Source: an uncultured Burkholderiales bacterium (GTDB lineage: Bacteria > Pseudomonadota > Gammaproteobacteria > Burkholderiales > Burkholderiaceae_C). Taken from it: DNA of 64,000 nucleotides. The DNA is taken from NCBI GenBank assembly GCA_903932865.1, contig CAIZHQ010000015.1, positions 1 to 64,000 of the forward strand. The letters are read 5' to 3'. Below are positions 44,621 through 54,134 of this stretch, piece by piece. A model generated the notes under the pieces. That model had not been told where the DNA came from, did not search any database, and worked only from the letters and a program-made list of their open reading frames with translations. The position numbers and the translations under genes were made by a program. The stretch's first letter is position 1. Each line of letters starts with the position of its first letter.

Positions 44621-44720
44621 GGGCTCTTGAGGTTTTACAGGTCCAGAAATCATGCCAAAAGTTCATGCTGGCGCGGCTCTGAGTCCTTTCAGCGCCGTGC
44701 ACGGCCCTGATGGCAGGGGG

Positions 44721-45164
44721 TCAGCGCAAGACCAATACCGGAATGTGTGAATGCGTCAACACCTGTTGGGTTTCGCTGCCCAGCAGCAGGCGTTTGATGC
44801 CTTTGCGCCCATGTGACGCCATCACGATCAGGTCGGCTTTGTGCTTTTTCGCCGCGGCAATGATGGCATCAGAAACGACGTCGGATTTGACCGTGATGGC
44901 TTGGGTGCTGACGTTTTTGGCCTTGGCGTTTTTTTCGACTGTGGCCAATTGGACTTGAGCGGCTTCGGTCCACTGGCTTTCTACGCGGGAGATTTCATCG
45001 CTGGACAGGGGGATGCTGCCTTCAAAGTACGCCTGCGGATAGCGCGGCACGACCTTGATGGCGATCAACTCTGCGCCACAGGTGGCCGCCAGTTCGATGG
45101 CGCTGGCCACGGCTTTTTTGGACAAGGTGGAACCGTCGGTGGCTACAAGAATGCGTTTGTACAT
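44721..45164 (-). CDS. Universal stress protein (UspA family)
   Basis: 147 residues from ATG 45164 (MYKRILVATDGSTLS). ATP-binding motif GRKGIKRLLLGSETQQVL is present, so it belongs to the nucleotide-binding class. Divergent from ccoI, with a perfect FNR box centred 68 bases upstream of its ATG, the spacing expected for activation under low oxygen. Confidence 0.92.
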   Translation of the reverse strand: MYKRILVATDGSTLSKKAVASAIELAATCGAELIAIKVVPRYPQAYFEGSIPLSSDEISRVESQWTEAAQVQLATVEKNAKAKNVSTQAITVKSDVVSDAIIAAAKKHKADLIVMASHGRKGIKRLLLGSETQQVLTHSHIPVLVLR

Positions 45165-45225
45165 GAGTTGCTCCTGTTGAAAAGATGACAAAAACCCAGC
45201 TTAAAAGAGCCGCAAATGGGGGCGC

Positions 45226-45239
45226 TTGATGTACATCAA
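45226..45239. promoter_or_regulatory. FNR box (TTGATGTACATCAA)
   Basis: Perfect match to the FNR/ANR consensus TTGAT-N4-ATCAA in the divergent usp/ccoI gap. Centre lies 68 bases from the usp ATG and about 41 from the ccoI ATG I use. Confidence 0.85.
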
Positions 45240-45273
45240 GCTTTGGTCGGGCGGGCTGTCGTATCTTCAAAAC

Positions 45274-47670
45274 ATGACCCGAGTCAATGTTTTGCCAGGC
45301 CAGCGAACCGCTTCTGCTCACGCGTTGCAATCGGCTGCGCCAGAGCTGACGCAGGACCATCGCGAAACGACGCAACAAAGGCTGGCGCTGCTCGATGCGC
45401 CCGAGGCGTGGGAGGCGTTCAGCCTGCCTGAAAAAACCGAGTCGGGGTGCTGGCGCTCCAGCGTCGTGTTCGAGGGCATGCATTGCGCCGCTTGCGCCAT
45501 CACGCTGGAAGATGCTTTGCGTGCCGTGCCGGGCGTGCGGTCGGTGCAGATCAGCGGTGCCAGCCACCGGGGCCAGATCGTCTGGTCGCCCGAGCTCACT
45601 CGCCCCTCTGAGTGGATGCGCTCGGTCGAGCGCCATGGCTACAAGGCCTTGCCTGCCAACGACGCCCACGCCCATGCGCGCAGGCGCGAGGAGGCCCGGC
45701 GCATGGTCTGGCGCTGGGCTGTGGCGGCCCTGTGCATGATGCAAGTCATGATGTACGCCACGCCGACCTACCTCACGCAACCGGGCGACATTTCGGACGA
45801 AGCCGTGCATTTGTTGCGCTGGGCATCCTGGGTGTTGTCCTTGCCGGTGATGTTTTTTTCGTGCACGCCATTCTTAAGCAACGCTTGGCGCGACCTGCGC
45901 GAGCGCCACATCAGCATGGATTTGCCCGTGGCGCTGGGCATGTTGGTGACCTTTGTGGTCAGCACGCTGGGCACCTTCGAGCCCCAGGGGCCTTTTGGGG
46001 ACGAGGTCTTTTTTGACTCGTTCACCATGTTTGTGTTTTTTTTGCTCACGGGCCGCTGGCTGGAGCTGCGCATGCGCGACCGCACGGCCGGGGCGCTCGA
46101 GGCCGTGCTCAACCGCTTGCCCGACAGCGTGCGCAAGCGCCAGACCGATGGCACTTGGGCGCTCATGTCCATTCGCCGCTTGCAAGTCGGTGATGTGATC
46201 GAGGTCTTGCCCGGCGAGGCTTTTGCGGGCGATGGCCTCGTGTTGGTGGGCCAGACCCAGGTAGACGAGGCCTTGCTGACAGGCGAGTCGCGCCCGCTGG
46301 CGCGGCGTGCAGGTGACCGTGTGATTGCAGGCAGCCACAACCTGAGCGGCAAGCTGCAGGTGCTGATCGAGCAAATTGGCGCGGCCACCCGCTATGCCCA
46401 AATTGTGACGCTGATGGAGAGCGCCGCGGTCTCCAAACCTGCCATGGCGTTGCTGGTGGACCGCTGGGCCAAGCCCTTTTTGGTGGCGGTGATGTTGGCC
46501 TCGTTGGCTTCGGCCATCTATTGGTGGCCGACCGACCCCGCGCACGCGGTGATGGTGGCCGTCGCCGTGCTGATCGTGACCTGCCCTTGCGCTTTGTCGC
46601 TGGCCACGCCTGCCGCCATGTTGGCCACGGCCGGGGCCTTGGCGCGCAGCGGCGTGCTGGTGCGCAGGCTCAGTGCTTTGCAAAACCTGGCCCTCATTGA
46701 CACCGTGATTTTTGACAAGACCGGCACCCTGACGCGCGATGCCTTTGAAGTGGCCCGCATCCACACCCGCGGCGGGTTGAGCCATGCCCAGGCCTTGGAC
46801 TGGGCGGGCAGCTTGGCGCGGCATTCCCTGCACCCGGTGTCGCGGGCCTTGTGGTCCGAGGCACGGCACCGAGCCGAGGCCGCAGGGCGTTTGGATGCGC
46901 TCGAATCGCTGGAAGCCAAATACATCAACGAACTGGCAGGTCAGGGGGTGCAGGGGGTTTTGCAATGTTCAGGGCCTTCTGATGTGATGTTGCGCCTGGG
47001 CTCGGCCGCTTTTTGCCAAGCCCCGCCCCTGACAGGGCACGCCCTGCAGGTCAGCTTGGCCGATACATCGGGCTGGTTGGCCAGCTTTGAGTTGGTCGAA
47101 GAAGTGCGCCCCGAGGCATCGTCCGTTGTGCATGCGTTAAAGCAAATGGGTTTGACCCTGAAGGTGCTGTCAGGCGATGGTCAAAGCGCTGTGACCCAAG
47201 TGGCCCAGGCCGTGGGCATCGCGGACGCCCAGGGCGGCTGCAGTCCCCAGCACAAACTGCAAGCGGTGCAGGCCTTGCAGGCCGGCGGACACAAAGTGGC
47301 CATGGTCGGCGATGGCTTGAACGATGGCCCGGTACTGGCCGGGGCCGATGTGTCCTTCGCGCTGGGGCAGGCCGTGCCGCTGGCGCAGGCCCAATCCGAT
47401 TTTGTCCTGATGGGCGGGCAAATAGATGTTCTGGTCAGCACCGTGCTGCGCAGCCGCCGCACCCTGCGCATCGTTCGGCAAAACCTGTGGTGGTCGGCGG
47501 CCTACAACGCCACTTGTGTGCCACTGGCCCTGATGGGCTGGCTGCCCGCCTGGGCTGCGGGGTTGGGCATGGCGCTCAGCTCCTTGCTGGTGGTGCTCAA
47601 TGCATTGCGCCTGTCGCAGGCTTTGCCTGAGTCGCTGCAGCAGCAGGCGCTGGTCCTTCAACCTGTTTGA
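45274..47670 (+). CDS. ccoI: Copper P-type ATPase CcoI (cbb3 oxidase assembly)
   Basis: Start set at ATG 45274 (MTRVNVLPG), since the frame upstream runs through the FNR box; 798 residues. A metal-binding domain with FEGMHCAACAITLED, eight membrane helices, the ion-path motif TCPCALSLATPAAM (Cys437), phosphorylation Asp481 in DKTGTLTRD and GDGLNDGPVLAGADV. CcoI/FixI transports copper needed for assembling cbb3 oxidase. Followed after nine bases by ccoS. Confidence 0.93.
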   Translation: MTRVNVLPGQRTASAHALQSAAPELTQDHRETTQQRLALLDAPEAWEAFSLPEKTESGCWRSSVVFEGMHCAACAITLEDALRAVPGVRSVQISGASHRGQIVWSPELTRPSEWMRSVERHGYKALPANDAHAHARRREEARRMVWRWAVAALCMMQVMMYATPTYLTQPGDISDEAVHLLRWASWVLSLPVMFFSCTPFLSNAWRDLRERHISMDLPVALGMLVTFVVSTLGTFEPQGPFGDEVFFDSFTMFVFFLLTGRWLELRMRDRTAGALEAVLNRLPDSVRKRQTDGTWALMSIRRLQVGDVIEVLPGEAFAGDGLVLVGQTQVDEALLTGESRPLARRAGDRVIAGSHNLSGKLQVLIEQIGAATRYAQIVTLMESAAVSKPAMALLVDRWAKPFLVAVMLASLASAIYWWPTDPAHAVMVAVAVLIVTCPCALSLATPAAMLATAGALARSGVLVRRLSALQNLALIDTVIFDKTGTLTRDAFEVARIHTRGGLSHAQALDWAGSLARHSLHPVSRALWSEARHRAEAAGRLDALESLEAKYINELAGQGVQGVLQCSGPSDVMLRLGSAAFCQAPPLTGHALQVSLADTSGWLASFELVEEVRPEASSVVHALKQMGLTLKVLSGDGQSAVTQVAQAVGIADAQGGCSPQHKLQAVQALQAGGHKVAMVGDGLNDGPVLAGADVSFALGQAVPLAQAQSDFVLMGGQIDVLVSTVLRSRRTLRIVRQNLWWSAAYNATCVPLALMGWLPAWAAGLGMALSSLLVVLNALRLSQALPESLQQQALVLQPV

Positions 47671-47679
47671 GAAAAAAGC

Positions 47680-47817
47680 ATGGACATCCTGTATTTGCTG
47701 ATTCCCTTGTCCGTGGCCTTGGTGTTTTTCATCCTGGCGGGCCTGTGGTGGGCGATTGACCGTGGTCAATTTGAAGACATCGAGGCCGAAGGCGAGCGAA
47801 TTTTGCGTGAGGATTGA
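47680..47817 (+). CDS. ccoS: Cbb3 oxidase maturation protein CcoS
   Basis: 45 residues: MDILYLLIPLSVALVFF, one membrane helix ending LWWAIDRGQFED, then an acidic tail. This is the CcoS/FixS family required with CcoI for cofactor insertion into the catalytic subunit. Its stop codon lies inside the ccoN FNR box. Confidence 0.92.
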   Translation: MDILYLLIPLSVALVFFILAGLWWAIDRGQFEDIEAEGERILRED

Positions 47818-47827
47818 TTTTGATCAA
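47814..47827. promoter_or_regulatory. FNR box (TTGATTTTGATCAA)
   Basis: Perfect TTGAT-N4-ATCAA overlapping the end of ccoS, centred 67 bases before the ccoN ATG. Confidence 0.87.
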
Positions 47828-47887
47828 GTGGCCGCGGTGTACACCCGGGCAAACTGCCTTGGTAGCTTTTAAAAACAAGAGGTGAAA

Positions 47888-49324
47888 ATGAAATTTGCCA
47901 ATATGCAGGCGACGTCTTACAACGACAAAGTTGTACGGCAGTTCGCCATCATGACGGTGGTCTGGGGTGTGGTGGGCATGCTGGTGGGCGTGATCATCGC
48001 GGCCCAACTGACTTGGCCAGAACTCAACTTCGGCATTTCCTGGCTCAGCTATGGCCGCTTGCGCCCATTGCACACCAACGCGGTGATTTTTGCGTTCGGT
48101 GGTTGCGGCTTGTTTGCAGCCGCTTATTACGTGGTGCAGCGCACCTGCAATGTGCGCCTGATCAGCGACAAGCTGGCCGCTTTCACCTTCTGGGGTTGGC
48201 AACTCGTCATTGTGCTGGCCGCCATTTCCCTGCCCCTGGGTTTCACCCAAGGCAAGGAATACGCCGAACTCGAGTGGCCCATCGACATCTTGATCGCGCT
48301 GGTCTGGGTGGCCTTTGCTGTCGTGTTCTTTGGCACCATCGGCACACGCAAGGTGCGTCATATTTATGTGGCCAACTGGTTCTTTGCTGCGTTCATCATC
48401 GCTGTGGCCTTGCTGCACATCGTCAACGCTGCGGCCTTGCCTGTGGGCATGATGAAGTCCTACTCGGCCTATGCCGGTGTGCAAGACGCGATGGTGCAGT
48501 GGTGGTACGGCCACAACGCGGTGGGTTTCTTCCTCACGGCGGGTTTCCTGGGCATGATGTATTACTTCATCCCCAAGCAGGCCGAGCGCCCCGTTTACTC
48601 TTACCGCCTGTCCATCGTGCACTTTTGGGCGCTGATCTTCACCTACATGTGGGCCGGTCCCCACCACTTGCACTACACCGCACTGCCAGACTGGACCCAG
48701 TCCATCGGCATGGTCTTCTCACTGATTTTGTTGGCGCCCAGCTGGGGCGGCATGATCAACGGCATCATGACCTTGTCGGGCGCTTGGCACAAACTGCGTG
48801 ACGACCCGATCCTGCGCTTTTTGATCGTGTCCCTGTCTTTCTACGGCATGTCGACCTTTGAAGGTCCGATGATGTCCATCAAGACCGTCAACGCCCTGAG
48901 CCATTACACCGACTGGACCGTGGGCCATGTGCACTCGGGTGCTTTGGGTTGGGTGGGTCTGGTGACCATGGGATCGATGTACTACCTGATTCCCCGCTTG
49001 TTTGGCCAAAAGCAGATGTACAGCGTCAAGGCCATTGAGGTTCACTTCTGGACCGCCACCATCGGCATCGTGATCTACATCGCCGCCATGTGGATTGCTG
49101 GTGTGATGCAGGGCCTGATGTGGCGCGCCATCAACGCCGACGGCACCTTGACCTACACCTTCGTGGAATCGGTCAAAGCCACTTACCCGTTCTATGTTTT
49201 ACGGTTGGTGGGTGGCTTGCTGTACTTCGGCGGCATGCTCATCATGCTCTGGAACACCATCAAGACCGTGACCCAAGGCCGTTCGGTTGAAATCCGCATC
49301 CCCGCCCTCGCGGCTCACGCCTGA
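47888..49324 (+). CDS. ccoN: Cbb3-type cytochrome c oxidase subunit I
   Basis: Start at ATG 47888 with GAGGTG six bases before it; 478 residues, twelve membrane helices. Haem and copper His ligands are in [39 protein letters not shown] and [17 protein letters not shown]. The catalytic subunit of the high-affinity proton-pumping oxidase used at low oxygen. First gene of ccoNOQP. Confidence 0.97.
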   Translation: MKFANMQATSYNDKVVRQFAIMTVVWGVVGMLVGVIIAAQLTWPELNFGISWLSYGRLRPLHTNAVIFAFGGCGLFAAAYYVVQRTCNVRLISDKLAAFTFWGWQLVIVLAAISLPLGFTQGKEYAELEWPIDILIALVWVAFAVVFFGTIGTRKVRHIYVANWFFAAFIIAVALLHIVNAAALPVGMMKSYSAYAGVQDAMVQWWYGHNAVGFFLTAGFLGMMYYFIPKQAERPVYSYRLSIVHFWALIFTYMWAGPHHLHYTALPDWTQSIGMVFSLILLAPSWGGMINGIMTLSGAWHKLRDDPILRFLIVSLSFYGMSTFEGPMMSIKTVNALSHYTDWTVGHVHSGALGWVGLVTMGSMYYLIPRLFGQKQMYSVKAIEVHFWTATIGIVIYIAAMWIAGVMQGLMWRAINADGTLTYTFVESVKATYPFYVLRLVGGLLYFGGMLIMLWNTIKTVTQGRSVEIRIPALAAHA

Positions 49325-49337
49325 GGAGAAATACAAC

Positions 49338-49964
49338 ATGGCTGAAACTCCAAAAACAGGCGGTCTTTCGCACGAGAAGGTCGAGACCAACAACTTCCTG
49401 ATGATCGTGCTGATCCTGGTGGTGCTGCTGGTCGGCGGCATGGTCGAAATCGTGCCCTTGTTCTTCCAGAAGTCCACCACCGAGCCGGTGCCGGGCCTCA
49501 AGCCCTACACCGCGATGCAAGTGGTGGGGCGTGATATTTACGTGCGCGAAGGTTGCTACAACTGCCACTCGCAGATGATCCGTCCTTTCCGCGCCGAGAC
49601 CTTGCGCTATGGCCCTTACTCGCTGGCCGGTGAATTCGTCTATGACCGCCCCTTCCAGTGGGGCAGCAAGCGCACGGGGCCCGATTTGGCTCGCGTGGGC
49701 GGTCGCTACAGCGACGATTGGCACCGCATTCATTTGACCAACCCACGTGATCTGGTGCCCGAGTCCAACATGCCCGCTTACCCTTGGCTGGAGACATCAC
49801 CCGCCAACGCGGCCTCCATCCAGGCCCACATGAACGGCTTGCGCACCTTGGGTGCCCCTTACAGCGACGAAGAAATCGCCAAGGCACCGGAAGAAGTCAA
49901 GGGCAGGACCGAGCTGGACGCCGTCATCGCCTACCTGCAGGTGCTGGGCACCCACCGCAAATAA
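49338..49964 (+). CDS. ccoO: Cbb3 oxidase monohaem subunit II
   Basis: 208 residues from ATG 49338 ([14 protein letters not shown]). One N-terminal helix ([20 protein letters not shown]) and one CYNCH haem c site (Cys73, Cys76, His77) with the Met ligand near SNMPAYPWL. Passes electrons from CcoP to CcoN. Confidence 0.97.
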   Translation: MAETPKTGGLSHEKVETNNFLMIVLILVVLLVGGMVEIVPLFFQKSTTEPVPGLKPYTAMQVVGRDIYVREGCYNCHSQMIRPFRAETLRYGPYSLAGEFVYDRPFQWGSKRTGPDLARVGGRYSDDWHRIHLTNPRDLVPESNMPAYPWLETSPANAASIQAHMNGLRTLGAPYSDEEIAKAPEEVKGRTELDAVIAYLQVLGTHRK

Positions 49965-49973
49965 GGAGTGGAC

Positions 49974-50114
49974 ATGGACATCAACACCCTTCGCTCTGTC
50001 GTGACCTTGCTCGCTTTTTGCTGCTTTATCGGCATCGTGGTGTGGGCTTGGTCGCGCCGCAACCAGGCCGAGTTTGACGAGGCGGCGCAACTGCCATTTC
50101 GTCAGGACGACTGA
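49974..50114 (+). CDS. ccoQ: Cbb3 oxidase subunit CcoQ
   Basis: 46 residues: MDINTLRSVVTLLAFCC, a single helix through IGIVVWAWSRRNQ and a short acidic end. Stabilises the interaction of CcoP with the NO core. Preceded by AAGGAG. Confidence 0.93.
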   Translation: MDINTLRSVVTLLAFCCFIGIVVWAWSRRNQAEFDEAAQLPFRQDD

Positions 50115-50153
50115 GTCGTCCTCCAGCACTTAAAACAATACCAAGGAATCTCC

Positions 50154-51086
50154 ATGAGTGACTTCATCAGCAATTTCTGGCACTTGTACGTGGCCGGCAT
50201 CACGCTGGTCAGCATCATCGCCTGCTTGGCTTTGCTGTGGTTCAGCGGCAAGGCCAAGGCCATGACGGCCAATGACAACACCACCGGTCACGTCTGGGAC
50301 GGTGATCTGCGCGAGATGAACAACCCGCTGCCACGCTGGTGGGTGGGCTTGTTCATCATCACCATCATTTTTGCTTTCGTTTACCTGGCCATGTACCCGG
50401 GTGCAGGCAGCTTCGCAGGCAAATTTGGCTGGTCTTCAGCGGGTCAGTACGAGGCCGAAGTGGCCAAAGGCCATGCCGAAGTGGCCCCGCTGTATGCCAA
50501 GTTCTCGGGCATGCCGCCCGAACAGGTGTCCAAGGACCCGCAGGCCCTGGCCATTGGTGACCGCCTGTTCATGAACAACTGTGCCCAGTGCCACGGCTCT
50601 GACGCACGCGGCAGCAAAGGCTTCCCCAACTTGGCGGATGCCGACTGGCTGTATGGCGGCACACCCGAGGCGATCAAAGCCAGCTTGGTGCAAGGGCGCA
50701 TGGGCAACATGCCGCCCATGGCCGCCGCAGTGGGCACGCCGGATGACGTGCGCAACGTGGCGCACTACGTGTTGAGCATGTCGGGCAGCCCCCACGACTC
50801 GCTGCGCGCACAACTGGGCAAGTCCAAGTTTGGTGCTTGCGCGGCCTGCCATGGCATGGACGGCAAGGGCAACCACGCCCTGGGTGCCCCCAACCTGACG
50901 GACGATATTTGGTTGCACGGCTGGGGTGAAAACGCCATCGTGAACATGATCAACAACGGCAAGGTCAACCAGATGCCCGCACAGGCCGCCAAGCTGACCG
51001 AAGGCCAGATCCTTGTCTTGGCGTCCTACGTCTGGGGCTTGTCCAACAACGCCATGGCCAGTGCTGCCGTCAGTCCTGCCAAGTGA
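50154..51086 (+). CDS. ccoP: Cbb3 oxidase dihaem subunit III
   Basis: 310 residues; two N-terminal helices with PLPRWWVGLFIITIIFAFVYL between, then two cytochrome c domains with CAQCH (Cys143/146, His147) and CAACH (Cys229/232, His233), and Met ligands in GNMPPM and NQMPAQ. Electron entry subunit. Confidence 0.97.
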   Translation: MSDFISNFWHLYVAGITLVSIIACLALLWFSGKAKAMTANDNTTGHVWDGDLREMNNPLPRWWVGLFIITIIFAFVYLAMYPGAGSFAGKFGWSSAGQYEAEVAKGHAEVAPLYAKFSGMPPEQVSKDPQALAIGDRLFMNNCAQCHGSDARGSKGFPNLADADWLYGGTPEAIKASLVQGRMGNMPPMAAAVGTPDDVRNVAHYVLSMSGSPHDSLRAQLGKSKFGACAACHGMDGKGNHALGAPNLTDDIWLHGWGENAIVNMINNGKVNQMPAQAAKLTEGQILVLASYVWGLSNNAMASAAVSPAK

Positions 51087-51143
51087 TGTCAACCCCCTGC
51101 ATCAGGCTGGACCTGGTGCAGCATTTGAACCAAGAGCTGTATT

Positions 51144-52601
51144 TTGTCCGCCCCTGAACATCGCCCCTCTCGCAGCGTGATTCCGATCACCCCCGTGCCC
51201 GCTGAGGGCGATGTGGAATTGGTGCCGCTGTACCAGGCACACCAAAAAATCTACCCCCGCAGTGTTCAGGGCGTGTTCGCCCAATGGCGCTGGTTGACGG
51301 TGATCATCACGCAAGTGGTCTTCTATGGTTTGCCTTGGCTGGAGTGGGGTCAGCGTCAGGCGGTTTTGTTTGATTTGGGTGCGCGCCGTTTTTACATCTT
51401 CGGCCTGGTGTTGTACCCGCAGGACTTCATTTACCTGACGGCTTTGCTGGTCATCTCGGCACTGTCGCTGTTTTTGTTCACCGCCGTCGCCGGGCGCTTG
51501 TGGTGTGGCTTTGCTTGCCCGCAAACGGTGTACACCGAAATTTTCTTGTGGATTGAGCGCCAGTTTGAAGGCGACCGCTCCGCACGCATGCGACTGGATG
51601 CCGCGCCTTTGAGCATCAACAAGGCCTGGCGCAAAACTGGCAAGCAACTGGCCTGGATCGTGTTGTCGCTCTGGACAGGGTTCAGCTTTGTCGGCTACTT
51701 CACCCCGATTCGCGAGTTGACGGCGTCGATCCTGTCGCTGGGTTTTGGCCCTTGGGAAATTTTCTGGATCCTGTTTTACAGCTTGGCCACCTACGGCAAC
51801 GCGGGTTTCATGCGCGAGCAGGTGTGCAAGTACATGTGCCCCTATGCGCGTTTTCAAAGCGCCATGTTCGACAAGGACACCCTGATCGTTACTTACGACG
51901 AGGCGCGGGGTGAGCCGCGGGGTGCACGCTCCAAAAAAGCAGACCCTAAAGCGCTGGGCTTGGGCGCATGTGTGGACTGCACCCTGTGTGTGCAGGTTTG
52001 CCCCACCGGCATCGACATCCGCAAAGGCTTACAGTACGAGTGCATTGGCTGCGGCGCTTGTGTGGACGTGTGCAACAACGTGATGGACAAGGTCGGTTAC
52101 GAGCGTGGTCTCATCAAGTTCTCAACACAAAACGCCTTGGACAAAGGCTGGAGTTGGGCACAAACCGTGCGCCGCATTTTCCGCCCCCGTGTCTTGGTTT
52201 ACACCGCTGTGCTGTGGGCCATCATCATCGGGGTGGGGCTGTCCTTGTGGAGCCGCGATCCGTTCAAGGTGGACATTGTGCGCGACCGCGCCACCATGGC
52301 CCGCATTGTGGCGGGTGGCAAAATTGAAAACGTGTACCGCCTGCAAATCATGAATGCGGCCGAGCAGAACTTGACTTTCCAGTTGCAAGTCGACGGCCTG
52401 CCAGGCCTGAGTCTGGCCACTGAGACGCTGGTTGACGTGGGTGCCACCGAGTCGCGTTGGGTGTCCGTGCGCTTGCAAGTGCCTTATGACGCTGCGCCCG
52501 CAGGTTCGCACCCGATCCATTTCCGCATCGAGTCCCGCTCGACAGATGGCCAATCGGTCGGTCAGCTGAGCGAGAAAACCGTATTTCTGGTCCCTCGCTG
52601 A
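51144..52601 (+). CDS. ccoG: Cbb3 accessory protein CcoG (RdxA/FixG)
   Basis: 485 residues, with a TTG start at 51144 (first codon MSAPEHRPSR after AAGAG); no later Met keeps the conserved first part. Several membrane helices, polyferredoxin segment with two 4Fe-4S sets (ACVDCTLCVQVCPTGIDI, ECIGCGACVDVCNN) and a periplasmic FixG C-terminal Ig-like domain. Acts as cupric reductase for oxidase assembly. Confidence 0.93.
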   Translation: MSAPEHRPSRSVIPITPVPAEGDVELVPLYQAHQKIYPRSVQGVFAQWRWLTVIITQVVFYGLPWLEWGQRQAVLFDLGARRFYIFGLVLYPQDFIYLTALLVISALSLFLFTAVAGRLWCGFACPQTVYTEIFLWIERQFEGDRSARMRLDAAPLSINKAWRKTGKQLAWIVLSLWTGFSFVGYFTPIRELTASILSLGFGPWEIFWILFYSLATYGNAGFMREQVCKYMCPYARFQSAMFDKDTLIVTYDEARGEPRGARSKKADPKALGLGACVDCTLCVQVCPTGIDIRKGLQYECIGCGACVDVCNNVMDKVGYERGLIKFSTQNALDKGWSWAQTVRRIFRPRVLVYTAVLWAIIIGVGLSLWSRDPFKVDIVRDRATMARIVAGGKIENVYRLQIMNAAEQNLTFQLQVDGLPGLSLATETLVDVGATESRWVSVRLQVPYDAAPAGSHPIHFRIESRSTDGQSVGQLSEKTVFLVPR

Positions 52602-52627
52602 GTGACCTCTATTTTTGAAAGACAGCC

Positions 52628-52912
52628 ATGAACAAGGTTCTGAATGTGAGCAAAGAGGGACAGCCCTGGTGGCGTTTTGGATTGGTGTGGATGGTGGTGG
52701 GTGGCCCCGCCGTGGTGGTGGTGGCGGGTTTCATCACGTTCTACATTGCCGCGACCAACCCCGACCCGGTGCTCAACGTCACGCCACGCACCGCCCTGCA
52801 AGAGCGCCAAGGCATCACCCATGTGCCCGCCATGCAGGGGCGCAACCATGCGGCCACGGGCGAGTTGCCCGCTGCGCAGCAAGTGCCTGCTGCTGAACCT
52901 GCTAAACCCTGA
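52628..52912 (+). CDS. ccoH: FixH/CcoH-like membrane protein
   Basis: 94 residues with a cytosolic start (NKVLNVSKEGQPWWRFG), one helix (VWMVVGGPAVVVVAGFITFY) and a periplasmic tail with AATNPDP typical of FixH. Shorter than rhizobial FixH. Located after ccoG, as in other cbb3 loci. CcoH helps assemble or stabilise the oxidase. Confidence 0.78.
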   Translation: MNKVLNVSKEGQPWWRFGLVWMVVGGPAVVVVAGFITFYIAATNPDPVLNVTPRTALQERQGITHVPAMQGRNHAATGELPAAQQVPAAEPAKP

Positions 52913-52928
52913 TCTCAAGGAAGACACG

Positions 52929-53165
52929 ATGCTGGCTCAACGTTGGATGTGGATCGCCTGGCCAGCCTTTTTGGTCGCAGGCCTGTTAGAAGTGCTGGTG
53001 TTCGCTTTTGTTGACCCGCAAGACCTGCACTGGTTCGGGCAAGACTTGGACCTGTCCAGGCAAGCGATTTACACGCTGGCATTTTTTGCTTTCTGGGCCT
53101 TGGCCATGGTCTCCAGTGCCTTGAGCCTTTTGCTGGGCATGTCCTCTGAAGACGTGAATCGCTGA
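52929..53165 (+). CDS. Small two-helix membrane protein of the cco locus
   Basis: 78 residues from ATG 52929 (MLAQRWMWIAWPAFLVAG), with a second helix (IYTLAFFAFWALAMVSSALSL) and a loop with DPQDLHWFGQ. It starts 16 bases after ccoH and ends before fnr. I do not recognise a family; location suggests a role in cbb3 assembly or redox sensing. Confidence 0.7.
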   Translation: MLAQRWMWIAWPAFLVAGLLEVLVFAFVDPQDLHWFGQDLDLSRQAIYTLAFFAFWALAMVSSALSLLLGMSSEDVNR

Positions 53166-53204
53166 AGGTACCGAACTGCGCTGTTCAGTGCCAATCTGCG
53201 GATC

Positions 53205-53927
53205 TCAGTGGCAATGGGCTGTGTTGTTGACCAGGCGCTGCAGGCCTTCGGTGTCCAGAATGCGAACATGGCGCTGCTTGACTTCCACGGTGCCGTCTTC
53301 CACAAACTTTGAAAACGTACGGCTTACGGTTTCGAGCTTCAGGCCTAGGTAACTGCCGATTTCTTCGCGCGTCATGCGCAGCACCAGCTCGGACTGTGAA
53401 AAACCACGGGCGTGCAAACGTTGCACCAGATTCAGCAAAAAAGCCGCCAGCCGTTCTTCGGCCCGCATGCTGCCCAAAAGCAGCATCACGCCATGCTCTC
53501 GCACGATCTCTCGGCTCATGATCTTGTGGACGTGGTGTTGCAAAGCGGTGAGTTCGCGCGAGATTTCCTCGATCCGGTCAAAGGGCATGACACAGACCTC
53601 GGCGTCTTCCAGGGCGATCGCGTCGCAGCTGTGTTGGTCGTTCACGATGCCGTCCAGGCCAATGATCTCACCCGCCATCTGAAAGCCCGTGACCTGGTCG
53701 CGTCCGTCTTCGGTGGCCAGGCAGGTCTTGAAGAAGCCGGTGCGGATGGCGTACAGCGAAGTGAATTTTTCGCCATTGGTGAACAAGGTCTCGCCCCGCT
53801 TGATCCTGCGGCGCACGGCCACCAGATCGTCGAGGCGGTTGAGGTCATGCTCGCTCAGGCCCATGGGCATGCACAACTCGCGCAGGTTGCAGTTGGAACA
53901 GGCGACTTTGATGGCTTGAGGACTCAT
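53205..53927 (-). CDS. fnr: FNR-type oxygen-sensing regulator
   Basis: 240 residues. The oxygen-labile 4Fe-4S ligands Cys10, Cys13, Cys19 (ACSNCNLRELC) and the later Cys in DQHSCDAI are present, then a cyclic-nucleotide-like sensor fold, dimer helix, and helix-turn-helix MTREEIGSYLGLKLETVSRTFS whose ExxSR recognises TTGAT. It should activate ccoN, hemN and usp through the boxes listed here. Divergent from hemN. Confidence 0.94.
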   Translation of the reverse strand: MSPQAIKVACSNCNLRELCMPMGLSEHDLNRLDDLVAVRRRIKRGETLFTNGEKFTSLYAIRTGFFKTCLATEDGRDQVTGFQMAGEIIGLDGIVNDQHSCDAIALEDAEVCVMPFDRIEEISRELTALQHHVHKIMSREIVREHGVMLLLGSMRAEERLAAFLLNLVQRLHARGFSQSELVLRMTREEIGSYLGLKLETVSRTFSKFVEDGTVEVKQRHVRILDTEGLQRLVNNTAHCH

Positions 53928-53956
53928 GGTTTATCTCTTGGTTGTGCAATGGATTT

Positions 53957-53970
53957 GCCTTGGATCAAGA
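53957..53970. promoter_or_regulatory. Imperfect FNR box upstream of fnr
   Basis: TTGCCTTGGATCAA keeps one perfect half (ATCAA) and three of five bases of the other; centred 37 bases from the fnr ATG. Possible weak autoregulation. Confidence 0.35.
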
Positions 53971-54051
53971 TTTGAGCTTATAGCGAAAATTGAGCCAATT
54001 TTGCGGGTATACCCTGTCTTTGCAAGAAATCCCCGAAAACCAGTGAAGGGT

Positions 54052-54065
54052 TTGACCTGAGTCAA
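54052..54065. promoter_or_regulatory. FNR-type box upstream of hemN (TTGACCTGAGTCAA)
   Basis: Perfect TTGAC-N4-GTCAA palindrome, 76 bases before the hemN ATG; same 14-mer, reversed, occurs at 7101-7114. Confidence 0.6.
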
Positions 54066-54134
54066 CAAACCGGCAGATGCGAACGGGCAAAGTGAGGTGT
54101 CGTACTGAACACACCCGAATAAAGGGACAGACAC

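Noticed and set aside
45226..45273. Upstream extension of ccoI
   Set aside because: The TTG start would lie inside a perfect FNR box, so the reading is accidental; ATG 45274 is preferred.
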